The translations under genes and the position numbers were made by a program. The notes under the pieces were generated by a model. It did not search any database. It saw only the letters and a list, made by a program, of their open reading frames with translations, and was not told the origin of the DNA. From Cherax quadricarinatus (Eukaryota; Arthropoda; Malacostraca; Decapoda; Parastacidae), in assembly GCF_038502225.1 (NCBI RefSeq), contig NC_091300.1, forward strand, positions 47,287,936 to 47,351,935: a DNA stretch of 64,000 nt, in the 5' to 3' direction. Position 1 is the stretch's first letter. Every line of letters starts with the position of its first letter. Positions 47,640 through 59,262 of the stretch are shown here, piece after piece.

Positions 47640-47920
47640 TGTTTTTGTTGCAGTGCAAGAGACCTCTAAGGAACCTGAATCTTTTGACAGGCATCGCTAT
47701 TGCAACTTTAGGAACCTACTCAAGTTACTCAACTATTCTTGGAAGCTGAGTGATCCTTATGTATAAAACTGCAGTTGAAAAAGAGTAGCTCAAAAGAGTT
47801 AACGACAATAACTGTTGTGTTTTTGGTCTTACACTAGACAACAACTTAGACATGAAAACATACATACATCAGATGTGAACTGTTGGTAAATCAGCTGCGC
47901 AACTTTAAAAGATATATAAA
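47640..47920 (+). pseudogene. Small LINE RT C-terminal relic
   Basis: Around 47815-47910 the plus strand reads VFGLTLDNNLDMKTYIHQM, then VGKSAAQL. This resembles the ...LGI.LD..L.F..HI......A...L... block after the RT palm in CR1/Jockey LINEs. Nothing else is recognisable. Confidence 0.4.
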
Positions 47921-47974
47921 ACAAACATTAACTATAATACAAAAATCTCGTCCTCCAACTCAAAACACACGCTC

Positions 47975-48077
<103 letters not shown>

Positions 48078-48110
48078 AGCTCCCTCGCGCGGGCGTACCC
48101 ACCCACCCAT

Positions 48111-48118
48111 GCACACAC

Positions 48119-48203
<85 letters not shown>
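48111..48203. repeat. (CA)n microsatellite at the 5' edge of C-family copy C3
   Basis: CA repeat fused directly to internal ORF2 sequence of a C-family LINE. Confidence 0.96.
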
Positions 48204-48206
<3 letters not shown>

Positions 48207-49468
48207 GTAAGGATGGAGGCCCAACTACAGTATAAAAATGACATTGCGAAAGCCAAGTCTGATCCAAAGCTGTTGTACAGTCACATCAGGAAGAAAACAA
48301 TAGACAAAGACCAGGTAGTAATAATGTTGGTAGAAATACAGACAATATGTAAAGTAAAAGGACACAAGTGCAACTAATGTGACATTTTATTGTGGCAACG
48401 TTTCGCTCTCCAGGAGCTTTGTCAAGCCGTTACAAACAGTACATGGACACAGAGGGTATATATAGGCTCAGAGTGAGGTGCAATACTAGTGGTAGTAGTA
48501 GTAGTAGTAGTAGTAGTGATACAATACGGTAGAGCAATTAATTCAGTCCTAGGACCTGTGCTGTTACTGGTGTATGTGTGAATAACATGACGGAAGGAAT
48601 AGACTCAGAAGCGTCTCTGTTTACAGATGATATGAAGTTAATGATGGGAATTCAGTCGGAGGAGATAAGGCAGGAATACAGAAGGATCTGGCTAGGTTGC
48701 AGGCCTGGTCCAGCAACTGGCTCCTGGAGTTCAGCCCCACCAAGCACAAAATCATCATGAAGATCGGGGAAGAGCAAAGAAGACTTCAGACAGAGTACAG
48801 TCTAGAGGCCAAAGACTACACACGTCACTCGAGGAAAAGGCTCTTGGAGTGTGTAAAATACCGAGTACAGCTCCTGAGGCGCACATCAACCAAATAACTG
48901 CTTCAGCATATGGGCAACTGGTGAACCTAAGAATAGCATTCTAATATCTCGGTTAGGAGTCGTTCTGGACCATGCACACCGTGTACGTCAGGCCCATATT
49001 GGAGTATGCAGCTCCAGTTTGGAACCCTCATCTGGCAAAGCATGTCAGGAAACTAGAGAAACTGCAAATATTTGCAACGAGACTAGTCCCGGAGCCAAGA
49101 GGCATGTCCTACTAATAGAGGTTAAGAGAACTCAACCTGACGACACTGGAGGATAGGAAGGACAGGGGAGACATGACAACGATATATAAAACACTGAGAG
49201 GAATCGACAAGGTAGACAGAGGCAGGATGAACCAGAGATGGAACACAGCAACAAGGTGTCACAATTGAAAGATGAAGACTCAGATGAGCCGCAGGAAGTA
49301 TTTCTTCAGCTATAGAGTTGTCATGAATAGTCTGGAGAGCTATGTAATGGATGCAGGTACCATACATAGCTTTAAGAGCTCATGGAGCAGGGAGAGAGTG
49401 GACCTAGTGGCGACCAGAGAAGAGGCGGAGCCAGGAGATATGATTCGACCCTTGCAACCACAATTAGG
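48204..49468 (+). pseudogene. C-family CR1-like LINE copy C3, interrupted and decayed
   Basis: 48204-48325 encodes the pre-RT segment (QLQYKNDIAKAKSDPKLLYS, HIRKKTIDKDQV), close to the C1 linker. After the inserted repeat at 48326-48545 the copy continues with VLGPVLLLVYV-like motif B remains, MTEGIDSEASLFTDDMKLM (motif C FADD has become FTDD), WLEFSPTKHK and LEYAAPVWNPHLAK-like words. It ends with the CAACCACAATTAGGTGAGTAC terminus at 49449-49470. Many stops; dead. Confidence 0.82.
48326..48545 (-). repeat. Inserted short repeat with Penelope-terminus-like, hammerhead-like motif (copy 2)
   Basis: Minus strand 48426-48399 reads CTTGACAAAGCTCCTGGAGA followed by GCGAAACG, then TTGCCACAATAAA. 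This is UUGACAA, a strong 5-6-bp stem (AGCUCC...GGAGAGC), GAAAC and an AATAAA signal, like the motif at 15389-15418. The plus-strand side ends in a (GTA)n tract at about 48490-48520. No RT accompanies it. Confidence 0.5.
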
Positions 49469-49469
49469 T

Positions 49470-49477
49470 GAGTACAC

Positions 49478-49548
<71 letters not shown>
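49470..49548. repeat. (CA)n microsatellite joining C3 and C4
   Basis: Begins as the tail of C3 (GGTGAGTACACAACACAC) and ends in internal ORF2 sequence of C4 (CATACCATAACACCGAGC). Confidence 0.96.
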
Positions 49549-50222
49549 CATAACACCGAGCATGTCTCCGGAAGCACACATCAACCAGATAACTGCTGCA
49601 GCATATGGGCGCCTGGCAAACTTGAGAATAGCGTTCCGATACCTTAATAAGGATTCATTCAAGACACTGTACACTGTGTACGTCAGGCCCATACTGGAGT
49701 ATGCAGCACCAGTTTGGAACCCACACCTGGTCACGTCAAGAAATTAGAGAAAGTATAAAGGTTTGCAACAAGGCTAGTTCCGGAGCTCAGGGAAATGTCC
49801 TACGAAGAAAGGTTGAGGGAAATCGGACTGACGACACTGGAGGACAGGAGACTCAGGGAAGACATGATAACAACTTACAAAATAATGCGTGGAATAGACA
49901 AGGTGGACAGAGACAGGATGTTCCAGAGAGGGGACACAGAAACAAGGGGTCACAATTGGAAGCTGAAGACTCAGACGAGTCACAGGGGTGTTAGGAAGTA
50001 TTTCTTCAGTCACAGAGTCGTCAGGAAGTGGAATAGCCTAGCTAATGATGAAGTGGAGGCAGGAACCATACAAAGTTTTAAGACGAGGTATGACAAAGCA
50101 GAGAGAGAGAGACAGAGAGAGGACCTAGTAGCGATCAGTGAAGAGGCAGGGCCAGGAGCTGAGTCTCGACCCCTGCAACCACAATTAGGTGAGTACAATT
50201 AGGTGAGTACACACACACACAT
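49549..50222 (+). pseudogene. C-family CR1-like LINE copy C4, 5'-truncated
   Basis: Starts at ITPSMSPEAHINQITAAAYG, after the RT motif C, then YGRLANLRIAFRYLNKDSFK, LEYAAPVWNPHLV and MSYEERLREIGLTTLEDRR. The frames 49562-49747 and 49795-50202 are separated by one frameshift near 49740, where a few codons of KHVKKLEK are lost. The 3' end has two AATTAGGTGAGTAC units (50182-50211) and a short (AC)n. Very similar to C2. Confidence 0.9.
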
Positions 50223-50621
50223 CATTATTCACGAAGTTAACAGCTCGTGGACATTAGTATATCCTAGACAGAATAAAAAAAAAGTGGGATCCCAAAAGGC
50301 AGGGGAACCAAGGATTACTGATCTGAGGAGGAAGCATGTGCACCAAAGATCAAGAACAAGATTTATCAAAAGTGGAGAAAAAGGTTAAACGAGTTTAGTA
50401 ATACAGTGGTGGAAAAGATGGCGGCAGAGAGTAGAGAAGTGGGAGGATACAAAGCCTAGATGAAGATTTGAAGGTGCTAAACTGGGGTATAGAGCTGAGG
50501 AACGAAAGGATATGCAGTTTGGAACACGAACTTCAGTAGTCAGTAAGAAGACTGGTGGAAAGGAAAGAGATAAGTTATAAATTATACATGGACTTTAAGA
50601 CAAGGAAAAGGAAAAAAAATT
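50223..50621. other. No recognisable gene
   Basis: A-rich DNA with short open frames and no motif; possibly decayed LINE linker. Confidence 0.3.
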
Positions 50622-50762
50622 AAAGGACCCCAATGGAAATAAGTCACTCTGTCTGACTTTTTTGGGTTATCCTAGGTTCTCTACACATATGCTGCTATGT
50701 ATGATAATTCTATGTAACTGTATTTGTGTATACCTGAATAAATTTACTTACTTACTTACTAA
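50622..50762 (+). repeat. SINE/LINE 3' tail fragment with (TTAC)n end
   Basis: GGACCCCAATGGAAATAAG as in the SINE body, then CTGACTTTTTTGGGTTATCC and a variant end TAGGTTCTCTACACATATGC ... TGAATAAATTTACTTACTTA. A second copy lies at 55945-56078. Confidence 0.75.
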
Positions 50763-51229
50763 TCAAACTAACAGGAGAGAGAGACATGTTCCAGCTAACA
50801 AATTTTCAGAGGATTGTGGGATATTTAAGGGAAAAAATCTCAGTTAAATTAACATTTATGACAGAAATGGAATGCAACATAATCTTACAACAGGAACCAG
50901 AGTAAAGAGACAAAAATTTCAGCTGCTTTACAGAATATGAAAAGAAAAGAGCAAGTGAGAGAGAGAACACATAATGCAAGTGAAAAAGACAAGGCAGCCA
51001 TCGACAGGCAGAGAAGCACAGACTCTGGAGGATCTAACACAACCACTCACAGAGCCATCCACAGAACCCCCTCAACCTTTACCACCCCAACCTAACAAAA
51101 CACAATAACCCAAAACAAACCCTACTCTGCACTCGCAGTTCCCACCTCCCAGCATAAACTCCACTTTTACAACGACCTCTAATAGTATTCTGCCCTGTCT
51201 CTCACACCGAGGGCCGGTCCTCCCCCCTC
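50763..51229. other. No recognisable gene
   Basis: A-rich then C-rich DNA with no motif. Confidence 0.3.
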
Positions 51230-52073
51230 ATCCTTCAGTTCTCAAAATAGCAAGGGTCACCCAGATCCATAAAGGAGGAGACAAAACAGACTTGAATAAC
51301 TATAGGCCAATATCTAACTTACGCCCTCTCTCTAAAATCTTCGAAAAATTAATTCACAAGCGAATCTATTCCTACCTTATCTCCCAGTACATACTCAACC
51401 CCTGTCAGTTTGGGTTCAGGCCTAATAAAAATACTAATGATGCTATTATACACATACTAGAAGATATATACACTGCAATCGAAGAAAAAAAAAGTCCCAC
51501 TGGGGATCTTCATTGACTTACGTAAAGCTTTTGATACAGTTGACCACGACTTGCTCCACATAAAATTGTCGCACTATGGTATAAGAGGGCACTCCCTCAA
51601 CTACCTCAAGTCATACCTCAGCAACAGAAGCCAATATGTGTACACAAATGGAGCAAACTCTTCCGCTCAGCCAATTACAGTTGGTGTCCCACAGGGAAAT
51701 GTCCTTGGCCCTCTTCTCTTTCTCATATACATAAATGACCTACCAAATGCATCGCAACTACGCAAACCCACACTATTTGCAGATGACACTACATACGTCT
51801 TCTCTCACCCGAGTCCAGTCATGCTAGCCAATATAGTAAATACCGAATTACAAAAAATATCTACCTGGATGAGGACTAACAAACTTACACTAAACATTGA
51901 CAAAACCTACTTCATTCAGTTTGGTAACAGAGCTACAGATGTCCCTCTTAGCATAATGATAAACGGGTCACCTATCACAAAGCTCACAAAGGGAAAATTC
52001 TTAGGAATCCACCTTGATAATAAACTCAAATTTCAAACACATATACAACAAATTTCCAAGAAAATTTCCAACA
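51230..52073 (+). pseudogene. B-family CR1/L2-like RT fragment
   Basis: Encodes PSVLKIARVTQIHKGGDKTD, NNYRPISNLRPLSKIFEKLI, QFGFRPNKNTNDAIIH, a frameshift in an A-run near 51490, then FDTVDHDLLHIKLSHYG, GVPQGNVLGPLLFLIYIND, FADD and FLGIHLDNKLKFQTHIQQIS. By eye it is very close to B (28719-31238) at the protein level, so it is a sibling copy. It stops abruptly at KKISN (52073), where decayed C-family sequence begins; the C-terminus and 3' UTR are missing. Confidence 0.9.
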
Positions 52074-52077
52074 CACA

Positions 52078-52968
52078 CTGCTGGGAGGCAGAGAAATTCA
52101 TATCCAAGGGCATCAGAAACAGAGTGAGACCATGGTTCACCAAAAGGTGAAGAGACGCCAAAGCCAAGTCCGCTGGGGGATGGAAAATATATAGAAAACA
52201 AAGGACTCTGGTCAATAAGGAGTTGAGGAAGAGCCAGAAATAAATATGAATAGATAGGAGGGAGGCCCTGCGGCAATATGCAAATGACAGCATTGAAAGC
52301 CAAATTTGACCCAAAGTTGTTATACAGCTACATCAGGAGGAAAATAACAGCCCTAAACCTAGGTAATAATCTGAGGAAGGAAGGAAGGACCTCAAAATAA
52401 ATGACTAAGAAGTATGAAAAGAGCTTAGCATGAGATTTGTGGAGGTATTCTCAGTAGAAACAGAAAGGCTTTCAGCAAACCGAGGCGGTAGGGTACTCCA
52501 ACAAGTGCTGGACACATTACACTCGACTGAAGAGGAGGTGAAGAAACTGCTGTGTGAACTATGTGAACCTTGAAGACAGTGGACCGAGACAGCATCTCTC
52601 AATGGGGAGATAGGAAGCAGAGGCACTGTGTCCTCTGCTAACAACAATCTTCAGCAAATTTATGGAAACAGGGCAACTACCTGAGGTGTGGAAGACTGCA
52701 AATGCAGTCCCAATTTTTAAGAAAGGAGACAGGCAGCATTAAACGACGGACAGTATCATTGGCATGTGTAATATGTAAAGTCATGGAGAAAATTATCAGA
52801 AGAGTAGTGGAGCACCTAGAAAGGAATGGGCTCATACATCACAACCAGCACGGTTTCAAGAATGGAAAATCCTGGGTCACAAACATACTGGGATTCTACG
52901 GCAAAGTAACAGAAATAAGACTGTTGAGAGGGAAGGGGGGGATGAGTTGACTGCATTTTCTTGGACTT
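52078..52968 (+). pseudogene. C-family CR1-like LINE copy C5, left part
   Basis: Decayed ORF2: NRVRPWFTKR, then KIYRKQRTLVNKELRKS, RREALRQYAND, a remnant of SVETERLSANRGG, and the RT entry SLACVICKVMEKIIRRVVEH, NQHGFKNGKSWVTNILGFYG. Ends at CIFLDL (motif A start), exactly where copy D is inserted; motif A continues after D. Confidence 0.85.
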
Positions 52969-54084
52969 AGAACATAAGAACATAAGAACGAAGGAACACT
53001 GCAGAAGGCCTACTGGCCCATGCGAGGCAGGTCCAAGTCTCCTACCGGCTTAAGCCAATGCACCCAACCTAGTCAGGTCAGGTCACATTGACTTAAGGGA
53101 GGAACACGGCAACCGACCTGGTAGCACAAGCTATCAGGTCTAACTCACACCCACCCACATCCACTCATGTATTTATCCAACCTATTTTTAAAGCTACACA
53201 ACGTTCTGGCCTCTATAACGGTACTTGGGAGTTTGTTCCACTCATCCACAACTCTATTACCAAACCAGTACTTTCCTATATCCTTCCTGAATCTGAATTT
53301 TTCCAACTTAAAACCATTGCTGCGAGTCCTGTCTAGGCTAGATATTTTCAGCACACTATTTACATCCCCTTTATTTATTCCTGTCTTCCATTTATACACC
53401 TCAATCATATCCCCCCTAATTCTACGTCTTTCTAGAGAGTGCAGATTCAGGGCCCTTAGTCTATCCTCATAGGGAAGGTTTCTGATACATGGGATCAACT
53501 TTGTCATCCTCCTTTGTACATTTTCCAGAGAATTTATATCCATTCTGTAATAAGGTGACCAAAACTGTGCAGCATAATCTAAATGAGGCCTAACCAATGA
53601 TGTATAGAGTTGAAGAACAACCTGAGGACTCCTATTATTTATGCTTCTTGATATGAAGCCAAGGATTCTATTAGCTTTATTGCGAACACTTATGCACTGT
53701 TGTCTTGGTTTCAGATTACTGCTAACCAGAACTCCTAAATCTTTTTCGCAATCCGTAATATTAAGATCTACATTATTTAGTTTATATGTGGCATGATTAT
53801 TGTCCTGTCCAACATTTAGAACTTTGCATTTGTCTATATTAAACTGCATCTGCCACTTCTCCGACCACTGCATCAGTCTATTCAAATCTTCCTGGAGTGC
53901 TCGAATGTCCTCGTCAGAATGAATTCGACGGCCTATTTTGGTGTCATCGGCAAACTTGCCGATGTCGCTCTTTATGCCCTCATCTATGTCGTTTATGTAG
54001 ATTGTGAACAGCAGGGGGCCCAACACTGACCCCTGTGGAACACCGCTCGTGACACTTCCCCACTCTGATTTGGGGAAGTGTCAC
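52969..54084 (-). pseudogene. Second CR1-like LINE (D), 5'-truncated, nested in C5
   Basis: Minus-strand frame 54026-53145 (293 codons) starts within motif B (SGVPQGSVLGPLLFTIYIND in the extended frame). Motif C GKFADDTKIG (about 23-32), LDYAAQFWSPYYR and the C-terminal KYWFGNRVVDEWNKLPS follow. The frame is intact to its stop. The 3' UTR ends in an 8-bp terminal repeat (GTTCTTAT)n, typical for CR1. The host duplication GACTT flanks it (52964-52968 and 54085-54089). It differs from family C in sequence and in tail. Confidence 0.92.
54049..54084. other. 13-bp perfect inverted repeat at the 5' end of LINE D
   Basis: GTGACACTTCCCC (54049-54061), a 10-nt loop, GGGGAAGTGTCAC (54072-54084). The left arm is genuine LINE sequence (WGSVTSGVPQ on the minus strand); the right arm is an inverted extra copy at the truncation point. 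Confidence 0.9.
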
Positions 54085-55130
54085 GACTTCAAAAAGGCTT
54101 CCGACACAGTACCGCAGGAATACCTGACAGAAAGAAAACAACTAAGGATGTTATAAGACGACGTGTCAGAGTGGGTGCATGTGTCGCGCGGAGTTCCACA
54201 AGAGTCAGTCTAAGGGCCTGAATCTATCCCCTCCGTCATGTTAATGACATGACGTAGAGGAGAGATTCAGGGGTGTCCCTGCTTGCAGACGATGTGAAGC
54301 TAATGCGGAGAATTCAGGTAAGACTACAAAAGGATCTGGACAGGCTGCAAATATGGTCTGACAAATGGCTCCTGGACTTTAACTGCAACAAATGTCAAGT
54401 CATGAAGCTTGGGGAAGGACAAAGAAGACCTCATATAAAGTACATGCTCAGGGGTCAAAGGCAGTAAAACTCACCCAAAGAAAAGGATCATGGGGTAAGC
54501 ATTATACTAAACACATCCCTTGAAGCACTCATTAATCAAATAAATGCTGCAGCATATGGGCGCCTGGCAAACCCAAGAATAGCGTTCCAATATCCAAGTA
54601 AGGAGTCATTCAAAACGCTGTACACCGTATATATCAGGCCCATATTGGAGTATGCAGCACCAGTATGGAACCCACACCTGGTCAAGCACGTCAAGAAATT
54701 AGAGAAAGTGCTTACGTTTGCAACATGACTAGTCCTGGAAATAAGGAGTATGCCCTATGAGGAGAGGTTAAGGGAACTCAACCTGACGACACTGGAGGAC
54801 AGGAGGGACAGGGAGGATTATGATAGCAACGTATATGTGGACAAGGACAGAATGTTTCGGAGATGGGACACAGGAACAAGGAAATTCAACTGAAAGTTGT
54901 AAACTCAGATTAGTCGTGGGGATATCTGAAAATATTTCTTCAGGCTTAGAGTCGTCAGGAGGTGGAAAAATCCGGAGTGTGAAGTAGTGGAGACAGGATC
55001 CATACATAGCTTTATGAAGAGCTACGATAAGCTCTTGGAGCAGGGAGAGAGTGGACCTAGTAGCGACCCACGAATAGGTGGGGCAAAGAGCTGTGAACAG
55101 ACCTCTGCAACCACATATAGGTGAGCACAT
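54085..55130 (+). pseudogene. C-family CR1-like LINE copy C5, right part
   Basis: Motif A continues (DFKKASDTVPQ). A degraded motif B and then LLADDVKLMRRIQ (motif C LADD), WLLDFNCNKCQVMKLGEGQR, AAAYGRLANPRIAFQYPSKE, LEYAAPVWNPHLVKHVKKLE and MPYEERLRELNLTTLEDRRD follow. Ends with CTGCAACCACATATAGGTGAGCAC at about 55104-55127, without the duplicated unit or CA tract of the other copies. Several stops and frameshifts; older than C1, C2 and C4. Confidence 0.87.
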
Positions 55131-55944
55131 TGAACTTTTCTTAGCGGTAAAATCTGTTTTACGTATCCTAAAGATTCTTCAGACCAGAGCACTGCATAAA
55201 TTATGCAACACAAGCATGCTTAGCTTTGCCACCATCGAGTATCAACACATTAATGCAAAGACACAAGCCATGAATGTACAATACAGCATCACACTCAGAA
55301 GATCACTCAGCCAAGATTACTTTGGAGTTGACACTTTGTCAACTCCAACTGTCAAATTATCTTAGCATCTGGACTAGTAACATGAAAATTCCTTAGCGCT
55401 ACATGAAAAAATACACATACTTTCCACTACATCTTTGCGTTACACAAATCACAATAGTAATACATGTAGAAATAAAACCAGACCTATTGGAAGAACGTTA
55501 AGTTACTGTAATTACTGCGCCCATAGTGGAAGACTCGACAATATCGTCATCATGAACCCTACTTAAGTCTCCTACGTCAGGCCAACATTTTTCATTAATC
55601 TTTTAACCTCTCCTGTGGTATGGGTGTGTTGGGCAAACATTGTTCTTGCTCTAACTTTGAAGACAGTAATATAGGGAATAGGGTAGCTGCAAAATACATT
55701 TACCCTTTTTTTTATTAAACCACATTACACAACGTATAGGCAATTAGACTACGAAAGGAAATATTTTATTTTGTTCTTTGATAGGCAGTTTATTGTAATA
55801 TTGCTAAAAGTAAAACGTTGAGCTTCAGGGAAACGTTTGACTTCAATAATAAGATCACCGACCAAAAATGACCTTGACCAAGCTGTTATCTTCATTATAG
55901 AATAATAAGAAAATATTATAACCTTTATATTATAACAATAAGGT
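55131..55944. other. No recognisable gene
   Basis: AT-rich DNA; short open frames without motifs. Confidence 0.3.
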
Positions 55945-56078
55945 AAATGGAAATAAGTTACTCTGACTGACTTTTTTGGGTTATCCTAGGTTCTCTACAC
56001 ATATGCTGCTATGTAAGATAATTCTATGTAACTGTATTTGTGTATACCTGAATAAACTTACTTACTTACTTACTCTGC
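55945..56078 (+). repeat. SINE/LINE 3' tail fragment with (TTAC)n end, copy 2
   Basis: Nearly identical to 50630-50762 (TTTTTTGGGTTATCCTAGG, GAATAAACTTACTTACTTAC). Only the 3' part is present, as expected for a 5'-truncated retrotransposed copy. Confidence 0.75.
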
Positions 56079-59000
56079 TAGACCTTCACATTTAATATAT
56101 TCTTTGTATACCTCTGCTCATAAATCATTTTCTTCTATCCCCTATTCACCTCTCACCCTCACTGGTTCTTTCTTTATTGTTCATATTCATTATTCTATTT
56201 TTTTTTTGTTGATGGCAGGGAATGGGGCTCCCTTTCCTTCCTCCCTCCTCCAGCCATTGGTACAAACTCCAATCCATCATCCTCCACACAAAGCAAGACT
56301 CCTCTTCCCAAGCACCTTCAAACCTCTTTCCCTGACGGTAATTCTCAAACAATATTAGAATCATCTGTGTCCGAATGAAATATTTTAAGCTCTTGTAACT
56401 ACTGAAGCCGTCGTGGAATGATTGAATATGGCAAAAATACAGCTGCTGTTAATGACTTTATTTGTGATAATTACTTTAAACACTTAATTTACTCAGTGAA
56501 ACAGCGTTCACAGAGGACAATGGCAACAACAGTGACATACTTACACACGGTCTAGACTAGCTCATCGACGATCCAAACGAATTTTCAGAGACTGTTAGCT
56601 TCTTCACTCTAACGGGAGAGTTTTCTGGACAGCACTTTTCATTTTGTGAGTAAACATAAAAAAAACAAGAAGAGTATTTTTTTGCAAAGGCAGAAAATAC
56701 GTTATTGACAAGACAAACTCCGTGTTTAGCTGCTTTAACAATGTATTACTGACATCACAAATTTAAATTATTTAACCTCATCAAATCCTGCAAATTTACA
56801 AAAGACGATACGACCGTTGATTGCAACGTACTTATATTCTTCTTCAATGTTTGGGGTATTATTTCTGTACGTGTACAAATCGCTTCATAATTAAATAAAA
56901 GTTGAAAACTTAAGATCATATCTTCATTTATTTAGAATCAGCTAACTATTTAGCTACTGAAGTAAGAGATATAATTCTGCAAAATAACACTTCGATTTTC
57001 AACGATATACCTCGGAAGTCTGTAAAGTGTTTTGATCCCTGCAGTTCTATTCCAGCAATAACTGCCAAGTGCCGAGCAACAATGATGATATACTGTACAT
57101 ACAAAGTAAACAATCATTCGGATTTCATCTAGAAGTGCTGAGTTTATTTACCTTTACCGGTCGATGACAGAGCTGACTCGTCACTGAAAGTTAAGACTAC
57201 GAAAGACATCAAAGTTTTGATTCAGAAAGTACCTTAATATTTTTCAAGAAAATAAAATAAGTAACACTGATTTTAAATTGATAGACAAACAATTACACCC
57301 TCGAGAGGTTAAATATTTGTTCTTTATTCTGGTTATAAATGTATGGAAGAGAAACGGCTGAAAGGAATAACCAGGATGTTCATCGGGCCTAAAAGTGTGT
57401 AGTTATTCTGCCGTGTTCTGAATAATAAATCAATATTTTATTGTTGCTAAGACAGTCAAATGGGTGACTGTAGTGAGTCAAACAGTGGTTATCAAAATTT
57501 GCTTCTTCTACGAGACGAGATTGTGGTGCGCTATATATTGTAATTTTATTACAATATAATCTAACTAAACTTAGCCTAAATAGCGTCATTCTAGAAATCT
57601 GCTGCAAATTGTATAAAAGAAATTTACACAGAATTTGTGAGGACGAGTCTGTTTTTTTTTTTATTTTATGTACAGTAATTTTCCACACATTTTTACTCGA
57701 TATGTTCAAACTAAATTCTTAGAAATTTTAGGTAATCCTGTCGTGTCTTGCCTTTTATACAATGAACAAATGTATTCACTGTTCCAACACTATCTCAACT
57801 TACTTTTTGGTTTCAGTCATCGTTCCATCCATTTATACTCTTATCAATTAGAACTATATTTCGGATATATCTCACCCACAAATCACTCGCAAAAAAATCC
57901 ATTTTCTATAAAGCGTGAAAATGTATACATGACAAATAAACGTGAGGTTTTACGATGATTCATACACAAGCAACATGCTCTACGCAATTCTTTGGTTGTG
58001 TAGATTGAAGTTTCCCACGTTTAATGAGAAATTTGGGTTATTGGTTTCCATGAAAACTAGACTGACGAGGGAAAAGAATAATGTGCTTCCAAGAAAAATG
58101 CGAATTTTTGTTAACCAAAGCAGTAGGTCTTTAATGTGTCAAGGCCTGTAGTATCTGGATTACGAAAATGGAGGTTAACAGTGGTTTTTCATTGTCAATT
58201 GAGAGCCCTTTGGGAACAAATGAGATTGAAAAAGTATGAGAGCATTATGAGTGCCGTAGGGTGTACATGTTGAAGCATACGAGCATGGATGCAATCAGGC
58301 CCAGCTGCTGCCGGATGACATGGAAAGCTTTGACGCAAGTTCGTGGAGCGTGAGGGGCACGTTAAGGGTCCTCAGTAATACAATCCAGAGGGCTTCCCTC
58401 GCTTGTTTGAAGGAAAGAAGCCTTGGCGTATTCGGACCAGATGATGCCCAATTATCGTGGCGACATCAACAGGGTCTGCAATGCTAGCACCAGCAACCAT
58501 AAGAACGAAAGCAGGGTCTGGAGAGTACTTACAAGTGAACTTGCGTTCTTTTACCAGACTGAACACAGAAACAGTGGAATTAAGAGTAGACACATGAGCT
58601 CGCTAACAAGAACGTTTCGCCACGTGTATAACAAGATTAGCGAACACCCTCGCCTGTTTAAACTCCAGGAACCAGTTGGTGGTTCTGTGCCGGCTTCACG
58701 CAGTGCATTTCAATCGCACAGCACGAACACTGTCAGGAGACCACTAGAGTACACGTCCGACAATGCCTACCTGAGGTTTGGGACATGGCAAGCGATGCTA
58801 CTGAAAGGACAAAGGTGAAAAAAAAGAGTAACAAGTTGTCTGAAGACTTAAAGGAAACATAAAGAAAACTAGTTTGGCGTGAAAAAAAAAAAAGCTAAAT
58901 CTGCCACCACCCCTCAAACTGTCAACGGAAGTAACGAAGAGATTGGGCGTAAGAAGGAAAGAAGCGTGAAAAAATCTTTCTCATGAAGTTTAGGGACTAC

Positions 59001-59130
59001 AGACCAATCAAAGCTCAGTGCTGTAAAAAAGCAGAGCTATACGGGAAACAAAATGAGGGCAAAGAAATAAATGTGTGTGGGTACCAGCAATTAAAACATG
59101 GAGAGGGAGAGAAGTGAGGAAGGCCTCCAT
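56079..59130. other. No recognisable gene
   Basis: Long AT-rich stretch. The largest open frames (for example plus 58423-58818, 131 codons; plus 57668-57958) show no domain motif, no homology to the elements in this window and no clear coding bias that I can judge by eye. I cannot exclude exons of a host gene. Confidence 0.35.
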
Positions 59131-59135
59131 CTGAT

Positions 59136-59262
59136 CCCCACGATAGTCTCACTGACCCCCACGATAGTCTCACTGACCCCCACGGTAGTCTCACTGACCC
59201 CCACGATAGTCTCACTGACCTCACGGTAGTCTCACTGACCCCCACGATAGTCTCACTGTCCC
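59136..59262. repeat. ~21-bp minisatellite (CCCCCACGATAGTCTCACTGA)n
   Basis: About six units with a CGATAG/CGGTAG variation. No spacers, so not CRISPR. Confidence 0.93.

Noticed and set aside
58423..58818. 131-codon open frame as a host gene exon
   Set aside because: No recognisable domain, no flanking splice-site evidence I can weigh by eye, and an opposite-strand frame overlaps it; left unassigned.
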